From Cyanophora paradoxa (lineage: Eukaryota > Glaucocystophyceae > Cyanophorales > Cyanophoraceae): a DNA stretch of 64,000 nt. Each line of letters opens with the position of its first letter. The stretch's first letter is position 1. The DNA lies in NCBI GenBank assembly GCA_004431415.1, contig QPMI01000127.1:1-64000 (forward strand), given 5' to 3'. Under the pieces are notes generated by a model. The model had not been told where the DNA came from and did no database searches. It was given only the letters and a program-made list of their open reading frames with translations. This document shows positions 8,908 through 17,086 of this stretch, piece after piece. The position numbers were made by a program, and so were the translations under genes.

Positions 8908-9492
8908 TCAGGGTACAAGCTGGGTCACATCGGCGATGAGTTGGAATGAAGTTACTTGCGACCAGTCTGATGTGTAGGTGCGGACCCGAAGCTCGAATTC
9001 ATGCCCCGCCTGGAGTGTAATCATGTGGGGGCCTTGGGGTTTCCAGGTCTTCGCCCTGAGTGCATAGTATCCTAACTGCACTTCTTCGAACCTCTGCGTG
9101 GCACCTGTTGTGCGATTGATGAGCTCGATCATGAAGTTGCTGAAATTTTTGCCGTATTCTTTGAAGCCGATGTCGTATTCGTACTGCAGTGCAGAGCCTG
9201 TTGTCTTCTGCACCCATCGAACCCCGCGAGCTGTAAAAATACCCAGTTCCAGGTTAAACGTGGAGTGGTAGACGCCCGTGTGTCGAACCTTCTCAGCGCA
9301 CCGCAGATTCTCGAGCTTGAACGAATTTGGAGGGCATCCGTTTGCACAGACACCGCCTGGATAAACGCATATCGGGCCCTCCAGGCAGCCCGGCATCTGC
9401 CCGTTGGACGCCGGCAGCACGGCGAGCTGGCTGGGCAGCCGCTCCGGCCCGGAGTAGTAGCAGAAGAGCGGGACGGGCACGGGCATTGGCAC
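8908..9492 (-). CDS. Cys-motif protein with C-terminal beta domain
   Basis: Intact 194-residue frame. A Pro-rich start leads to one Cys repeat (GCLEGPICVYPGGVCANGCPP), then a beta-rich domain of about 120 residues (VYHSTFNLELGIFTARGVRW, MIELINRTTGATQRFEEV, FELRVRTYTSDW). GC falls sharply after about residue 30, hinting at fusion of two blocks near 9,395. Possibly a surface or attachment protein by analogy with the other Cys-repeat proteins; no family recognised. Confidence 0.55.
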   Translation of the reverse strand: MPMPVPVPLFCYYSGPERLPSQLAVLPASNGQMPGCLEGPICVYPGGVCANGCPPNSFKLENLRCAEKVRHTGVYHSTFNLELGIFTARGVRWVQKTTGSALQYEYDIGFKEYGKNFSNFMIELINRTTGATQRFEEVQLGYYALRAKTWKPQGPHMITLQAGHEFELRVRTYTSDWSQVTSFQLIADVTQLVP

Positions 9493-9551
9493 ACACCGGC
9501 GGCCGACAACAACCTCGCCGGCGGGGACGCGGCGCCGGCCGCGGGGAAAAA

Positions 9552-9557
9552 TTTTTT
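9552..9557 (+). promoter_or_regulatory. T-run promoter-like element
   Basis: GGGGAAAAATTTTTTG with six T at 9552-9557, ending 41 nt before ATG 9599. The adjacent A-run could serve the divergent minus-strand gene starting at 9492. Confidence 0.45.
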
Positions 9558-9598
9558 GTTGCGATCATCACACCTCCTCAAGCGCTCACTGACTACCC

Positions 9599-9892
9599 AT
9601 GCCGCACGCCCGCAAGAAGACGACCAGCCGCCGGCTCGCGACCAGCACCACCGGCCTCTCGCGCCGCACCGTGCTCGGCCACAAGTCCAGGGGCGGCGTT
9701 GCCCTTAAGACCACTGGCGGACTCACCGCCAAGGACCTCACCCGCAACAAGCACGGCGAGATCGTTTCCGTCAAGCGCCGGCGCCACGCCGCCAAGCACC
9801 TGAGCGAGTATAACCGGGCGCTGATCAAGGCGCGCCGCAGGCTCGGGATCACGGGCTTCGTCCCCGTGGGGGCTCGGTTCTATATAGGCTGA
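9599..9892 (+). CDS. Small basic NCLDV protein (DUF5754-like)
   Basis: Ninety-seven residues, very basic. The core KTTGGLTAKDLTRNKHGEIVS is the hallmark of a small family found in many NCLDVs (GGLTxKDLxxNKxGxIVS), followed by ALIKARRRLGITGFVPVG. Function unknown; the charge and conservation suit DNA packaging or a virion core role (inference). The end reads GARFYIG and stops earlier than is usual for the family as I remember it, so the last residues may have been replaced. Confidence 0.7.
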   Translation: MPHARKKTTSRRLATSTTGLSRRTVLGHKSRGGVALKTTGGLTAKDLTRNKHGEIVSVKRRRHAAKHLSEYNRALIKARRRLGITGFVPVGARFYIG

Positions 9893-9980
9893 ACTGCCTC
9901 TGCTTGTGAGAACATGAATCTAGTGTAGTCCAGTTTCAGTCGACAGCGCCCTGTACTGGACGATCCTCAGCCCGGACGAG

Positions 9981-10369
9981 ATGGATCAAACGAGGCTCAC
10001 CGTGCCCGCAGGGCCGAGGACGGTGTGGCTCGAGACGGTCAGGACGGCCGCCCCGGCCGGCGGGTGGCAGCGGCTTCCGGGCCAGCGCACGGTCATGGAA
10101 ACCGCCCGGGCCCGGCTGCCGCCGCCGGCGCCCCCGAGCGGCGCGAGAAGGCGCTCGTGATCGACCGCCTCGAGCTCGAAGCATCGGAGCAAGGGCTCGG
10201 AGCGCTCGCCAGGATCAACGTGCGCGTCGGGGAGGAGGCGTGGATCCGGGGCACCGTCCCCGCAACTTCAGCGGGTTCCGCATCTTCGGTGTCATCGGGC
10301 GGCGCGGCTCCGGGAAGACGACCCTCATGCTCGACCTCATGTACCACTACAGGCACATCGAGTCGGGGG
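9981..10369 (+). CDS. A32-type DNA packaging ATPase, N-terminal piece
   Basis: From ATG 9981 (MDQTRLTVPAGPR) the protein can be followed with two single-base frame changes (near 10,150 and 10,258) into FSGFRIFGVIGRRGSGKTTLMLDL: a Walker A P-loop GRRGSGKT at about 10,297-10,320. It then reads MYHYRHIESG, where homology stops. The matching remainder, starting GVIFSPTE, is at 36,082-36,545. In the A32/FtsK-like packaging ATPases these two stretches are contiguous. The enzyme drives genome packaging into capsids; this half alone lacks Walker B. The 3' edge is CGAGTC plus a G-run (10,359-10,369). Confidence 0.85.
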
Positions 10370-10379
10370 CAGCACCGGT

Positions 10380-11063
10380 GCCAGGCGCCCTTTGGAAGGT
10401 GATGCGCGCTATCCAGGCGCGCTCTATGGCGGGGTCCCCGAATAGATCCCCATCCTTCCCCAGAAACTCTTTGTCTTGTTCATTCGCGGAATCCAGAAAC
10501 GGCTCCCGGCCCGCCCCCGCACGCACTGCATTGAACAGCCTCAGGATCGTCATAGCCCCCTCGCCGGCATTCTGGAAATCGCGGAAGTTGAACCTCGTAT
10601 CGCCTGACCGGCTGTCCTTGTATCGGACGTAGAGGCGAACCGCCGCTATCTCCTGCTGGACCGTGCGAGCGTCTGCAGTCTTCTGAGCGCTTCCGTCAGC
10701 ACGTAGGGCTCCCTGAAGGACAGGGGGTCATTCCTGCTGCGGCGCACCCCAACGCCCGCGAACCCAATAGCCTTAGCACACTCGGGCGACAAGAAGGTTG
10801 TTGCACCCTGTATTTCCTCCGGCCCCGAGGACCTGGGGCGGGACGAGGGACACCGAGCAGCCCATCACGTAGAGCGTCTGGATGTACTGGAGGATCGCCT
10901 CGCGCGACTCGCCGTCCGCCGACGCCCAGAGGCCCGCGACGTCCAGGGAGGCGCCCCCCGCGAACGGAATTGGGGGATAGGACCTGTCGGAGAGGATCTC
11001 GGCGCCCCTTCCGGCCAGGAGCATGTCGCCGTGGGGCTTCAGCGCCTGCACGAAGGCCTGCAT
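10380..11063 (-). CDS. Hypothetical protein of core-gene type, frame-broken and 3'-cut
   Basis: ATG 11063 (MQAFVQALKPHGDMLLAG). Continuous sense needs frame changes near 10,815 and 10,680: EILSDRSYPPIPF, SREAILQYIQTLYVMG, FLSPECAKAIGFAGVGVRRSRNDPL, AVRLYVRYKDSRSGDTRFNF, EGAMTILRLFNAVRAG. The reading ends near 10,380 where it meets the packaging ATPase N-piece tail-to-tail. The REAILQYIQTLY helix is reminiscent of small NCLDV virion-associated proteins, but no family could be named. Confidence 0.5.
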
Positions 11064-11069
11064 AGGGGC

Positions 11070-11539
11070 GGTGGGGCTGCGCGGCCCGCTTCTGCGCGAA
11101 GTGCCACGAGGGGCTGGGCAAGGGCGGCGACGAAGAGGCGGCCGACGACGACGACAACGGTGGCGGTGAAGAGGAGGAGGAGGAGGGGGAGCATGAGCAG
11201 GAGCCGGCGCCGGCGGCGGGGGCGGACGGCACGGCGCGCCCAAGCCACGATCCGACTGGGGCAGCAGCACCGCCACCGCCGCCACCGCCACCGCTGCCAC
11301 CGCCACCAACGGGCACTGGGCGCCGGAGGCCGCTGCGGGTGGCCAAGGGTTCGGGCTCAATGACAACTGCGGGCTACGGTCGGCTGCTGGGGAGGACTGT
11401 CACGGCCCGCTCGGTCCACCCGGTGATGCCCGAGCTAATCGGGAAGCCCGTGCCAGAGAGCACCGAGCTGCACTGCTGGCACTGTGTGCACGCCTTCAAG
11501 GGGCGGCCCGTCTCGCTCCCGTACCGGCAGGAGCGCGAG
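11070..11539 (+). CDS. VLTF3-like late transcription factor, N-terminal and first zinc-ribbon piece
   Basis: One uninterrupted frame: a start region with Cys (RFCAKCHEGLGKGG), a long acidic and Pro-rich linker, then VMPELIGKPVPESTELHCWHCVHAF followed by LPYRQERE. LHCWHCxHxF is the first half of the VLTF3 zinc ribbon. After CGCGAG at 11,534-11,539 the VLTF3 sense ends and a minus-strand coiled-coil block begins. The continuation (RELPRFICMGVFCSW) starts at the same hexamer at 12,192-12,197. No start codon is evident; the block begins at about 11,070 beside the divergent gene. Confidence 0.8.
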
Positions 11540-11589
11540 GTCAGGCGGCAGGCAAGGCATGGCGGCGCCCTGAGGCCCCCGCCAGCGCC

Positions 11590-11920
11590 CCAGACGGCCG
11601 CGGCCGCCCAGATTGCCATCCCGTCGCGCGTGTCGTCGCCGGCCGCCTCCGCCTTGCGCAGGGCCGCCGCCGCCGCGAGCTGATGGCCTCCGTTCTCGGC
11701 GGCCGGCGCCGCCGGGCCGCCCCGATGGCCTTGAGCTCCTTGTTGACGCGGGCGATCTCCAGGCGGGCGCGGGCCTTGGCGACCTCGAGATCGAGGGCAG
11801 CGCGGGCCTTGGCGGCCTCGAGCTCCTGGGCGGCACGCTGGGCCTCGCGCTGGGCCTCGGCCTTGGCGGCCTCGAGCTCCTGCTGGAGGAAGCTGTCGGC
11901 CCGGTGCGCGCGCGCACCGC
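11590..11920 (-). CDS. Ala/Glu-rich coiled-coil fragment
   Basis: The minus strand reads SFLQQELEAAKAEAQREA, QELEAAKARAALDLEVAKARARLEIARVNKELKAIG, then, after one frame change, ALRKAEAAGDDTRDGMAIW. Heptads of Leu/Ala with charged flanks indicate a long coiled coil. The block is wedged between VLTF3 pieces 1 and 2 and is cut at the left. No family recognised. Confidence 0.45.
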
Positions 11921-12191
11921 CCGGTCGGTCCGTCCGCCCGTCCTTCCGTCACTCATGACGTCACACAGGGTCCGCCCTCGCCGTTCGACTCGCTCGACGA
12001 CGCTCCTGCTGCAGGGGATGCCCGACTGGTTCGACGGCGCCGGCGCCGCCATTGCCGTCGGGGCGCACCACGATGCGGTCATGCGGGCGCCCCCGCCGGG
12101 CTCGCTGCAGCCGGTCCCGTTCCACGACGGCGATGGCGGCGCCCCGGCGCCTCCGGTCCCGGGCCTGCCCGGCGCCGGCGCACGGCCGGGC

Positions 12192-12323
12192 CGCGAGCTC
12201 CCGCGCTTCATCTGCATGGGGGTCTTCTGCTCTTGGTCGTGCGCCAAGGCCTACTGCATCACGTCCGGGAGCGTTCACATGCAGCGCGCCCTGTCGTGGC
12301 TCGGGCTCCTCTACCGCCGAACG
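12192..12323 (+). CDS. VLTF3-like late transcription factor, second zinc-ribbon piece
   Basis: The frame reads RELPRFICMGVFCSWSCAKAY, then MQRALSWLGLLYRR. FxCxGxFCSWxCAKAY is the second half of the VLTF3 zinc ribbon. Joining at the shared CGCGAG gives an in-frame LPYRQERELPRFICMG with the spacing expected in the family. The same frame is open upstream (12,020-12,191, Pro/Gly-rich), which is not VLTF3. Homology ends at about 12,323, where the edge matches the inverted third piece at 6,496-6,504. Confidence 0.8.
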
Positions 12324-12344
12324 ACGGGCGAGCAGGGCTCGTTG

Positions 12345-12717
12345 TCGCCGTCGCAGCCTCTGCCGCCCTCGTGGTGGCCATGGCGGCGACGCTTATGCAC
12401 CTGTGCCGCCGGCAGGGGCGGCGGTGATGGGGCTCGCTGCTCCTCGTAGTCCCTGAGGTACTTCATGCTATCCAGGAGCCAGTCGATCTCACCCGACGCC
12501 GCGCGCCGCGCCTCCTCCTCGAGCTCCCGGCGGCGCCCGGCGAGCTCCGCCAGGCGGTCCTTCAGCGCGCGGCGGCCAGGGCCGGCCTGCCCGGCCGACG
12601 CCGCTTGCAGCTGCCCCTGGACATCCTGCATCTCGCGGTCCAGCTGCCGGGCCTCCTCCTGCGCACGCCTCTGCACATCCTCGTAGTTCCGCATCTTCTC
12701 CTCCATGCTAGCGTAGA
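12345..12717 (-). CDS. Coiled-coil fragment with basic patch
   Basis: The minus strand reads SLYASMEEKMRNYEDVQRRAQ, a heptad-rich stretch (LKDRLAELAGRRRELEEEARRA), then DWLLDSMKYLRDYEEQR and a basic HKRRRHGHHE patch resembling a nuclear localisation signal. It is fused directly to the glycine-rich module upstream, with no start codon between, so it is a fragment. No family recognised. Confidence 0.45.
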
Positions 12718-12724
12718 GGCTTGT

Positions 12725-13013
12725 CTGGTCGTCACGAACCCGCCGCCGCCTCCGTACTGGACCCTCGTCACGTCGCTGCCTCCGCCACCCGCCCCCCAGA
12801 GCTTGACGGTCGCGCTGGTCACTCCGGCGGGTACGGTCCACGTCTGGTCCGCCCCGGTGTAGCTGAAGATAAGCTTCGTGACGGCCGTGGCGGCGCTCGC
12901 CCCACGGAAGTAGGACATGAGCATGGTGGTGCGGCTCGAGGGGACGCTTGGGGCGTTCGCTGAGGCGCCTACGAAGGAGCCCCCCTTGAAGAGCTGCGAG
13001 AGGTAGACGGGCC
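12725..13013 (-). CDS. Glycine-rich surface/fibre protein, N-terminal module (copy 1)
   Basis: The minus strand reads GPVYLSQLFKGGSFVGAS, TTMLMSYFRGASAA, then FSYTGADQTWTVPAGVT followed by VKLWGAGGGG. The TVPAGVTxxxVxLWGAGGGG phrase is typical of glycine-rich beta domains in phage and giant-virus tail or fibre proteins. It is nearly identical at the DNA level to copy 2 (22,620-22,868), but lacks the long Gly-rich body, being cut after GGGGGFVTTR. Similarity between the copies ends at the same base (13,013 and 22,868). Confidence 0.6.
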
Positions 13014-13095
13014 CCGTGATGCGACGGTGACGGTGGCCGCGGCAGTGGGCGCCATGGGCGTGCGTATGTATGTATTGCATGCACTCTGAATAACA

Positions 13096-13350
13096 TCACG
13101 ACGCCGCGTCCGCGCCGGCGCCCGCCCGGGCCCCCGCGCCCAGCGAGATCTCCCCCGTGCCGACCTTGATCGCCGCCGCCAGCATCCCCAGCTCCTCGCG
13201 GGCCTGGGCGGCCATGAACTCCTCGACCAGCGGCGCCAGGGGCGGCGGGAGCGTGGCCCAGACGTCGACGCGCGCCATGAAGGCGTAGGACTCGCCGGCG
13301 CGCCTCTCCTCCAGCACGAAGGTCGGGCGGATGCCGAGGAGCTCGGCGCC
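13096..13350 (-). CDS. Hypothetical protein, C-terminal fragment
   Basis: About 80 residues ending at a stop at 13,096: RPTFVLEERRAGESYAFMA, VDVWATLPPPLAPLVEEFMA, then a Gly/Ala-rich tail. No start codon; it is cut at about 13,350 where the YqaJ exonuclease fragment begins head-to-head. No family recognised. Confidence 0.4.
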   Translation of the reverse strand, partial: GAELLGIRPTFVLEERRAGESYAFMARVDVWATLPPPLAPLVEEFMAAQAREELGMLAAAIKVGTGEISLGAGARAGAGADAAS

Positions 13351-13986
13351 GGCCACGGCCAGCGCTACGAGGCGGAGGCCGCCGCGGAGTACGAGAGCCG
13401 CTCCGGTCAGATCTGCCTCCAGTTCGGGCTCATCTCCCACCCGGACCCCGAGCTGGCGTGGCTCGGGGGCTCCCCTGACCGCGTCACCCTGGCGGGGCGC
13501 CTGGTCGAGATCAAGTGCCCCTACAAGAGGGCCATCACGCACCAGTGCCCCAAGCACTACTACGGCCAGGTCCAGATCCTTCTCGAGTGCCTCGACCTCG
13601 AGGTCTGCGACTTTGTCCAGTACAGGCCGCCTGCCCTCCTCTCGGCCCTGGTCTCCGAGCTCCCGCCGGACGACGCGGCGCAGATCAGCTCGCTCGTGCC
13701 GGTGGGGCTGCGGCTCCAGGAGGCGGTGCGCAGGCAGCGCGAGGAGGTCATCGTGCGCATGGTGGCCGAGCGGCGCGTCCTGGAGCAGCAGGCGGCGGCG
13801 CACGCGGCGCGGGCGGCGGCGGCCGAGAGCAAGCGGGCCTACTACGACGGGCTGCGGCTGCGGAGGAGGGTTCAGGCGGATTCCGAGTCGGATTCGGGTC
13901 CAGAGTCGGAGGAGGATGGGAGTGCCCCCTCGTCGCCCAAGCGGAGGCGTCGCTCGGCAGCCCTGGACACCCGCGCTTCGGAGTAG
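13350..13986 (+). CDS. YqaJ/lambda-type exonuclease, N-terminus missing
   Basis: The frame begins GQRYEAEAAAEYESRSGQICL and continues through FGLISHPDPELAWLGGSPDRV, LVEIKCPYKRAITH and HYYGQVQILLECLDLEVCDFVQY. SPD...EIKCP...QxQ is the active-site pattern of the YqaJ/lambda exonuclease (PD-(D/E)XK) family of viral recombination nucleases. The N-terminal 50-100 residues usual in the family are absent, as the frame emerges abruptly at about 13,350. It ends with a basic helix and a Ser/Glu/Asp tail (ADSESDSGPESEEDG). Likely role: processing of DNA ends for recombination and packaging. Confidence 0.75.
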
Positions 13987-13989
13987 GAG

Positions 13990-14240
13990 CTCTGTAAAGA
14001 ACACACTAGATTCGAAGACACGAAGACCCCTAGAGACACGACCGCCAAGACTAGATGCGAAAGAGACACGTAGCTAAAGTCAAGACCACCGGTTGCGAGA
14101 GGAGATTGCCAAGACTAGATGCGAAAGAGACACGGAGCTAAAGCCAAGACCACTACTTGCGAGACACGTAGCTAAAGTCAAAAGACCACGGAGATTGCCA
14201 AGACTAGATGCAGACAAGCCACAGCTTCCAAAGACACTAC
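13990..14240. repeat. Tandem repeat block, unit about 65 bp
   Basis: A non-coding stretch of clearly lower GC made of imperfect repeats. GCCAAGACTAGATGCGAAAG recurs at about 14,042 and 14,107 (period about 65 bp), and degenerate copies (GAGACACGTAGCTAAAGTC, CCAAGACTAGATGC) extend to 14,210. Further shortened copies start near 14,005. No open frame crosses it. It could be a regulatory array, a satellite-like element or a decayed coding repeat. Confidence 0.65.
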
Positions 14241-14284
14241 CACAACTGGCTGCTAGACAGCACAGAGAGATGCCGGCAGTGGCC

Positions 14285-14500
14285 TCACGGGTCCTGCGCC
14301 TTCGGATCCGCCGCCCTCTCCTCCCCCCTGAGCCTCGCCAACTCACGGTTCGCGGCATCGAGCTCCTGGCGGAGCCGGAGGATCTCCTCGTCGCGGGGGT
14401 CCGCCGGGGCCGGCGCCATCATCAGCGCCGAGGCGCCCGGACCGGCGCCCGCCGCCGCCGCCGCCGCCGCCTCGGCCGGCGCCGGCGCCATCATCCGCGT
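14285..14500 (-). CDS. Coiled-coil C-terminal fragment
   Basis: The minus strand reads an Ala/Pro-rich linker (MMAPAPAEAAAA), then DEEILRLRQELDAANRELARLRGEE and a stop at 14,285. A short parallel coiled coil, possibly the trimerising tail of a fibre protein. It is fused to the glycine-rich module on its N-side near 14,500. Confidence 0.4.
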   Translation of the reverse strand, partial: TRMMAPAPAEAAAAAAAGAGPGASALMMAPAPADPRDEEILRLRQELDAANRELARLRGEERAADPKAQDP

Positions 14501-14504
14501 TGCT

Positions 14505-14825
14505 GCCCGTCCCCTCGCCCGCAGCGCCCCCCGCATCCTGCGTGCCACCTCCTCCTCCGGCGCCGCTGGTACCCCTGGTGCCAAACCCTGTCAGCCCTCC
14601 CGCCCCGCCGCCCTTGGCCGAGCTGTTGCCGCCCGCCCCGCCACCGCCCGCCGTGATCAGATCGGCACCGCCGGAGCGTATGGCCGACCGCCCGCCGCCG
14701 GAGCCAGCGTACTGCGTCCCGTTCATCGCCCGACCGCCCCCGCCATACACCACATTTGCGGCCTGGGTACCCGCCGCGCCAGGCCCACCCACCATGACAG
14801 TGAGGGTCTCTTCCGGGACAAGGGA
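14505..14825 (-). CDS. Glycine-rich surface/fibre protein, middle module
   Basis: The minus strand reads SGVLSLVPEETLTVMVGG, VVYGGGGRAMNGTQYAG, GGGRSAIRSGGADLITAGGG and GGGTQDAGG. It is the Gly-rich body that normally follows modules such as those at 12.7 and 22.6 kb. Both ends are cut: N-terminal side at about 14,825 against an exonuclease-like fragment, C-terminal side fused to a coiled coil. Confidence 0.6.
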
Positions 14826-14829
14826 GAGC

Positions 14830-15060
14830 ACACCGGAAACTCCAGCTCCCCGATGAACTCGTCCTGCCTCGCCGTGCTTGCGAGCAGGGGCACGAGCGAG
14901 TCGCTGAATAGGGCCAGCGCGGGCACGACCTGACCGTCCCAGAGCGCCGCGTCGCGCGCCACCTCCTGCACGCACACCGCCCCGCTCCCGTGGTGGTACT
15001 GCACGTGCAGGCCCGTAGGCCGGTCCAGGAGGAAGAGGTAGGCCTGCAGCTGGATCGCTC
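14830..15060 (-). CDS. Exonuclease-like fragment (QxQ motif region)
   Basis: The minus strand reads AIQLQAYLFLLDRPTGLHVQYHHG, DGQVVPALALFSDSLVPLLAS. It resembles the region after the catalytic Lys in YqaJ-type nucleases, where a QxQ and a strand are followed by a helical C-terminus. It is a fragment cut on both sides, and weaker than the YqaJ call at 13.4-14.0 kb. It may be a second paralogue. Confidence 0.35.
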
Positions 15061-15061
15061 G

Positions 15062-15597
15062 ACGGCAACGCGTGGACCTCCCCGGCCCCCGGCGGCACCT
15101 TCGAGACGGGCCGCATCTCCCTCTCGACGCGCGGCGACCCGGGCGCCGCTTCGACCTTCGCGGCGTTCCTCGACGAGGCCCTCCCCGACGGGCCGGCGCC
15201 CCTTGCTGGCGTGTACCTCCGCTCCCTCTCGGTCTACTACCAGATCGGCGCCCAGACAGTCCGGGCGGCCCGCGGCCGGGGGCCGTCCTCGGCATGCAGC
15301 TGCGGGCGCTTCTCTCGCACGCGGACCACCTGCGGCAGCTCGCGGGCGAGGGCGGCGGCGGCATGACGGTCGGCCTGGTCGAGCGCTGCCACCTCTCGTC
15401 GCAGGAGGTCTTCGCAGAGTACTGGCACGGGCGCGGCGACCTCTCCGGCCCGGAGCGGGACCTGCTGCGGGAGGCCACCGCTGCCCTCGCGCCCCACGAC
15501 CCCCGGGGCAAACGGGCTTCGGCGGCCGGTCGCCGGCAGCCCGGGCCCCCCCCACCCCGACGACCAGCTCTGGTTCGAGAGGGCCTTCCCTCGCCTG
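15062..15597 (+). CDS. Hypothetical protein, 5'-cut and frame-broken
   Basis: Reads TFETGRISLSTRGDPG, FLDEALPDGPAPLAGVYLRSLSVYYQIG, then in a shifted frame LGMQLRALLSHADHLRQLAG, VERCHLSSQEVFAEYWHGRG, PERDLLREATAAL. A beta-rich start is followed by a helical part. Frame changes lie near 15,285 and 15,515. No family recognised. It may continue into the next frame (LWFERAFPRLMEIANYRVP). Confidence 0.4.
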
Positions 15598-16260
15598 ATG
15601 GAGATCGCGAACTACCGCGTCCCGTTCCTCATGGCCAAGCCGGCGCGGCCGCCAAGGCCGCTGTTTGAGTACCCGCCCCGGCCCCCACCGCCCTCTCAGA
15701 GTAGGGTAAGTCTACACGGCATGTCGTCGTCCTCCCGTCAGCAGCTGCTCCGGCCCCAGTCCGCCCCGGCCCCCCGCGGCGCCCGTGGTTCGCATGCACA
15801 TGCCGGAGGCGGCCCCGCGCCCCCGCTCCGGTCCGGGCGCTACGCCCCGCGCGGTGGGGCCGGCGGAGGCCGCCCCCCGCACCCCCCGCATTACATCGAG
15901 GAGTACGACGAGGAGGACATCGAGGGGGACGAGGACGGAGACGACGACGATGATACCTCCTCGATTGGCGGCAGTGACCTGGCGGACGCGTTCCTCGGCG
16001 ACTTCTTCGAGCACGTTCTGACCTCGTCAAAGGGGCCTGTGTCGGCCGCAACGGCCTGGGCCGCCGATGATTGGGCCCGCGGGCTCGCCGACTACCTCGC
16101 CGAGGCCGGCACCGAGGCCGGCATCGACGAGGTCGTCGCCGTTGCCGAGCTCATCGAGAAGTCAAAGGGGGTCGCGTGCTACATCGGGGCGATGTACGCT
16201 GGCTTCGTGAAGGAGGTCAACGGCGGCGGCGGTGCCCCCAAGCCCGCCCAGTCCCAGTAG
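15598..16260 (+). CDS. Hypothetical protein with Pro-rich linker, acidic tract and helical domain
   Basis: An intact frame; the likely start is ATG 15,721 (MSSSSRQQLLRPQSAPAPRG), though it is open from 15,598. A low-complexity Gly/Pro/Arg part is followed by an acidic tract (IEEYDEEDIEGDEDGDDDDD), then a helical domain of about 95 residues (DLADAFLGDFFEHVL, WARGLADYLAEAGTEAGIDEVVAVAELIEKSKGVACYIGAM). No family recognised; the layout suggests a scaffold or adaptor. One of the few clearly complete genes in this part. Confidence 0.6.
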   Translation: MEIANYRVPFLMAKPARPPRPLFEYPPRPPPPSQSRVSLHGMSSSSRQQLLRPQSAPAPRGARGSHAHAGGGPAPPLRSGRYAPRGGAGGGRPPHPPHYIEEYDEEDIEGDEDGDDDDDTSSIGGSDLADAFLGDFFEHVLTSSKGPVSAATAWAADDWARGLADYLAEAGTEAGIDEVVAVAELIEKSKGVACYIGAMYAGFVKEVNGGGGAPKPAQSQ

Positions 16261-16307
16261 TATCCCAGCACGCGGTCGCGCCAGGCCCCCGTGTTTCTCT
16301 GCAGTGT

Positions 16308-16335
16308 GCTGTGTGTGTGTGTGTGTGTGTGTGTG
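16308..16335 (+). repeat. (GT)n microsatellite
   Basis: TGTGTG dinucleotide run between two plus-strand genes, just before ATG 16,354. Similar dinucleotide and triplet runs occur throughout the window. Confidence 0.8.
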
Positions 16336-16353
16336 CGTGCAAACAGGCACGGC

Positions 16354-17052
16354 ATGCTGCGGCCCCTCCGCCCCCAGAACCGCACGCTCACCGAGGCCGC
16401 CCTTGATGCCCTGTCGCGGTTCCTTGAGCTCCCGCGCCTCCTCTCCGCATCCCCCGCCATCGAGAGGGAACTGCGTGAATCCGAGGGGAGGCAGAGGAAG
16501 CTCTTCCGGCGCGGGCGGGCCTTCGCCCTCCTCGACGAGTTCAATGACCTCGTCGAGAAGGTCCGCCTCCTGGCGGCGCAGGCAAGTGCCGACTCTGACA
16601 CCGCCCCCCCGGGCCGGATCCACGGGGGGGGTCCGGTGGCTGCCGACGCCGCTGCCCTCTGGGAGCTCGCCCAGTCCGCGTGGCTCCCGAGCACCTTCCG
16701 CCTCCCCCTCGGGCCCGTCTGCGCCCAGTCTGGCAGCAGCGCCGCCTGCTCGGCGCACACGGACAGGTGCACCAACGGCTGCCCCTTCACCGCCCCCTGG
16801 CGGACGGCGTGCGGCTGCGAGGCGGGGCCCCCGCGGAACGGGAACGCCCCCTGCCCCGCGGGGGACGCCGCCTGCGCCGCCACCTACTGCGCCAACGGCT
16901 GCGTGCCGGGCGAGTTCCGCACCGCGTGCGGCTGCGAGGCGAGCCCCGTCCCGGCGTACCTCGACTCGCGCACCTACTGCGCCTCGGGCTGCCGGCCGGC
17001 GGAGACGAGGGACCCCGTGTCGGGGGCGTGCAGGCTGCCGCCCCGCAGCTAG
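16354..17052 (+). CDS. Helical plus Cys-rich repeat protein
   Basis: From ATG 16,354 (MLRPLRPQNRTL), a helical part of about 110 residues (LDALSRFLELPRLLS, LLDEFNDLVEKVRLLAAQA) is followed by a Cys-rich part with CTNGCPF, CGCEAGPP, CANGCVPGEFRTACGCE, CASGCRP. Units are about 27-30 residues with the CxxGC signature. The protein at 61,780-62,105 has the same helix-then-Cys layout, so these look paralogous. Probable surface protein. Confidence 0.65.
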   Translation: MLRPLRPQNRTLTEAALDALSRFLELPRLLSASPAIERELRESEGRQRKLFRRGRAFALLDEFNDLVEKVRLLAAQASADSDTAPPGRIHGGGPVAADAAALWELAQSAWLPSTFRLPLGPVCAQSGSSAACSAHTDRCTNGCPFTAPWRTACGCEAGPPRNGNAPCPAGDAACAATYCANGCVPGEFRTACGCEASPVPAYLDSRTYCASGCRPAETRDPVSGACRLPPRS

Positions 17053-17086
17053 GAAATATTGTCGTCGCGATGATGAACCAATCCAA

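Noticed and set aside
13096-14004. Long minus-strand frame across the YqaJ region
   Set aside because: Antisense to the clear YqaJ motifs beyond 13,350; only the first 255 bp (13,096-13,350) were kept as a fragment.
13990-14240. CRISPR or tRNA cluster at the low-GC repeat block
   Set aside because: Unit spacing is irregular, there are no equal-length spacers, and no cloverleaf could be drawn by eye.
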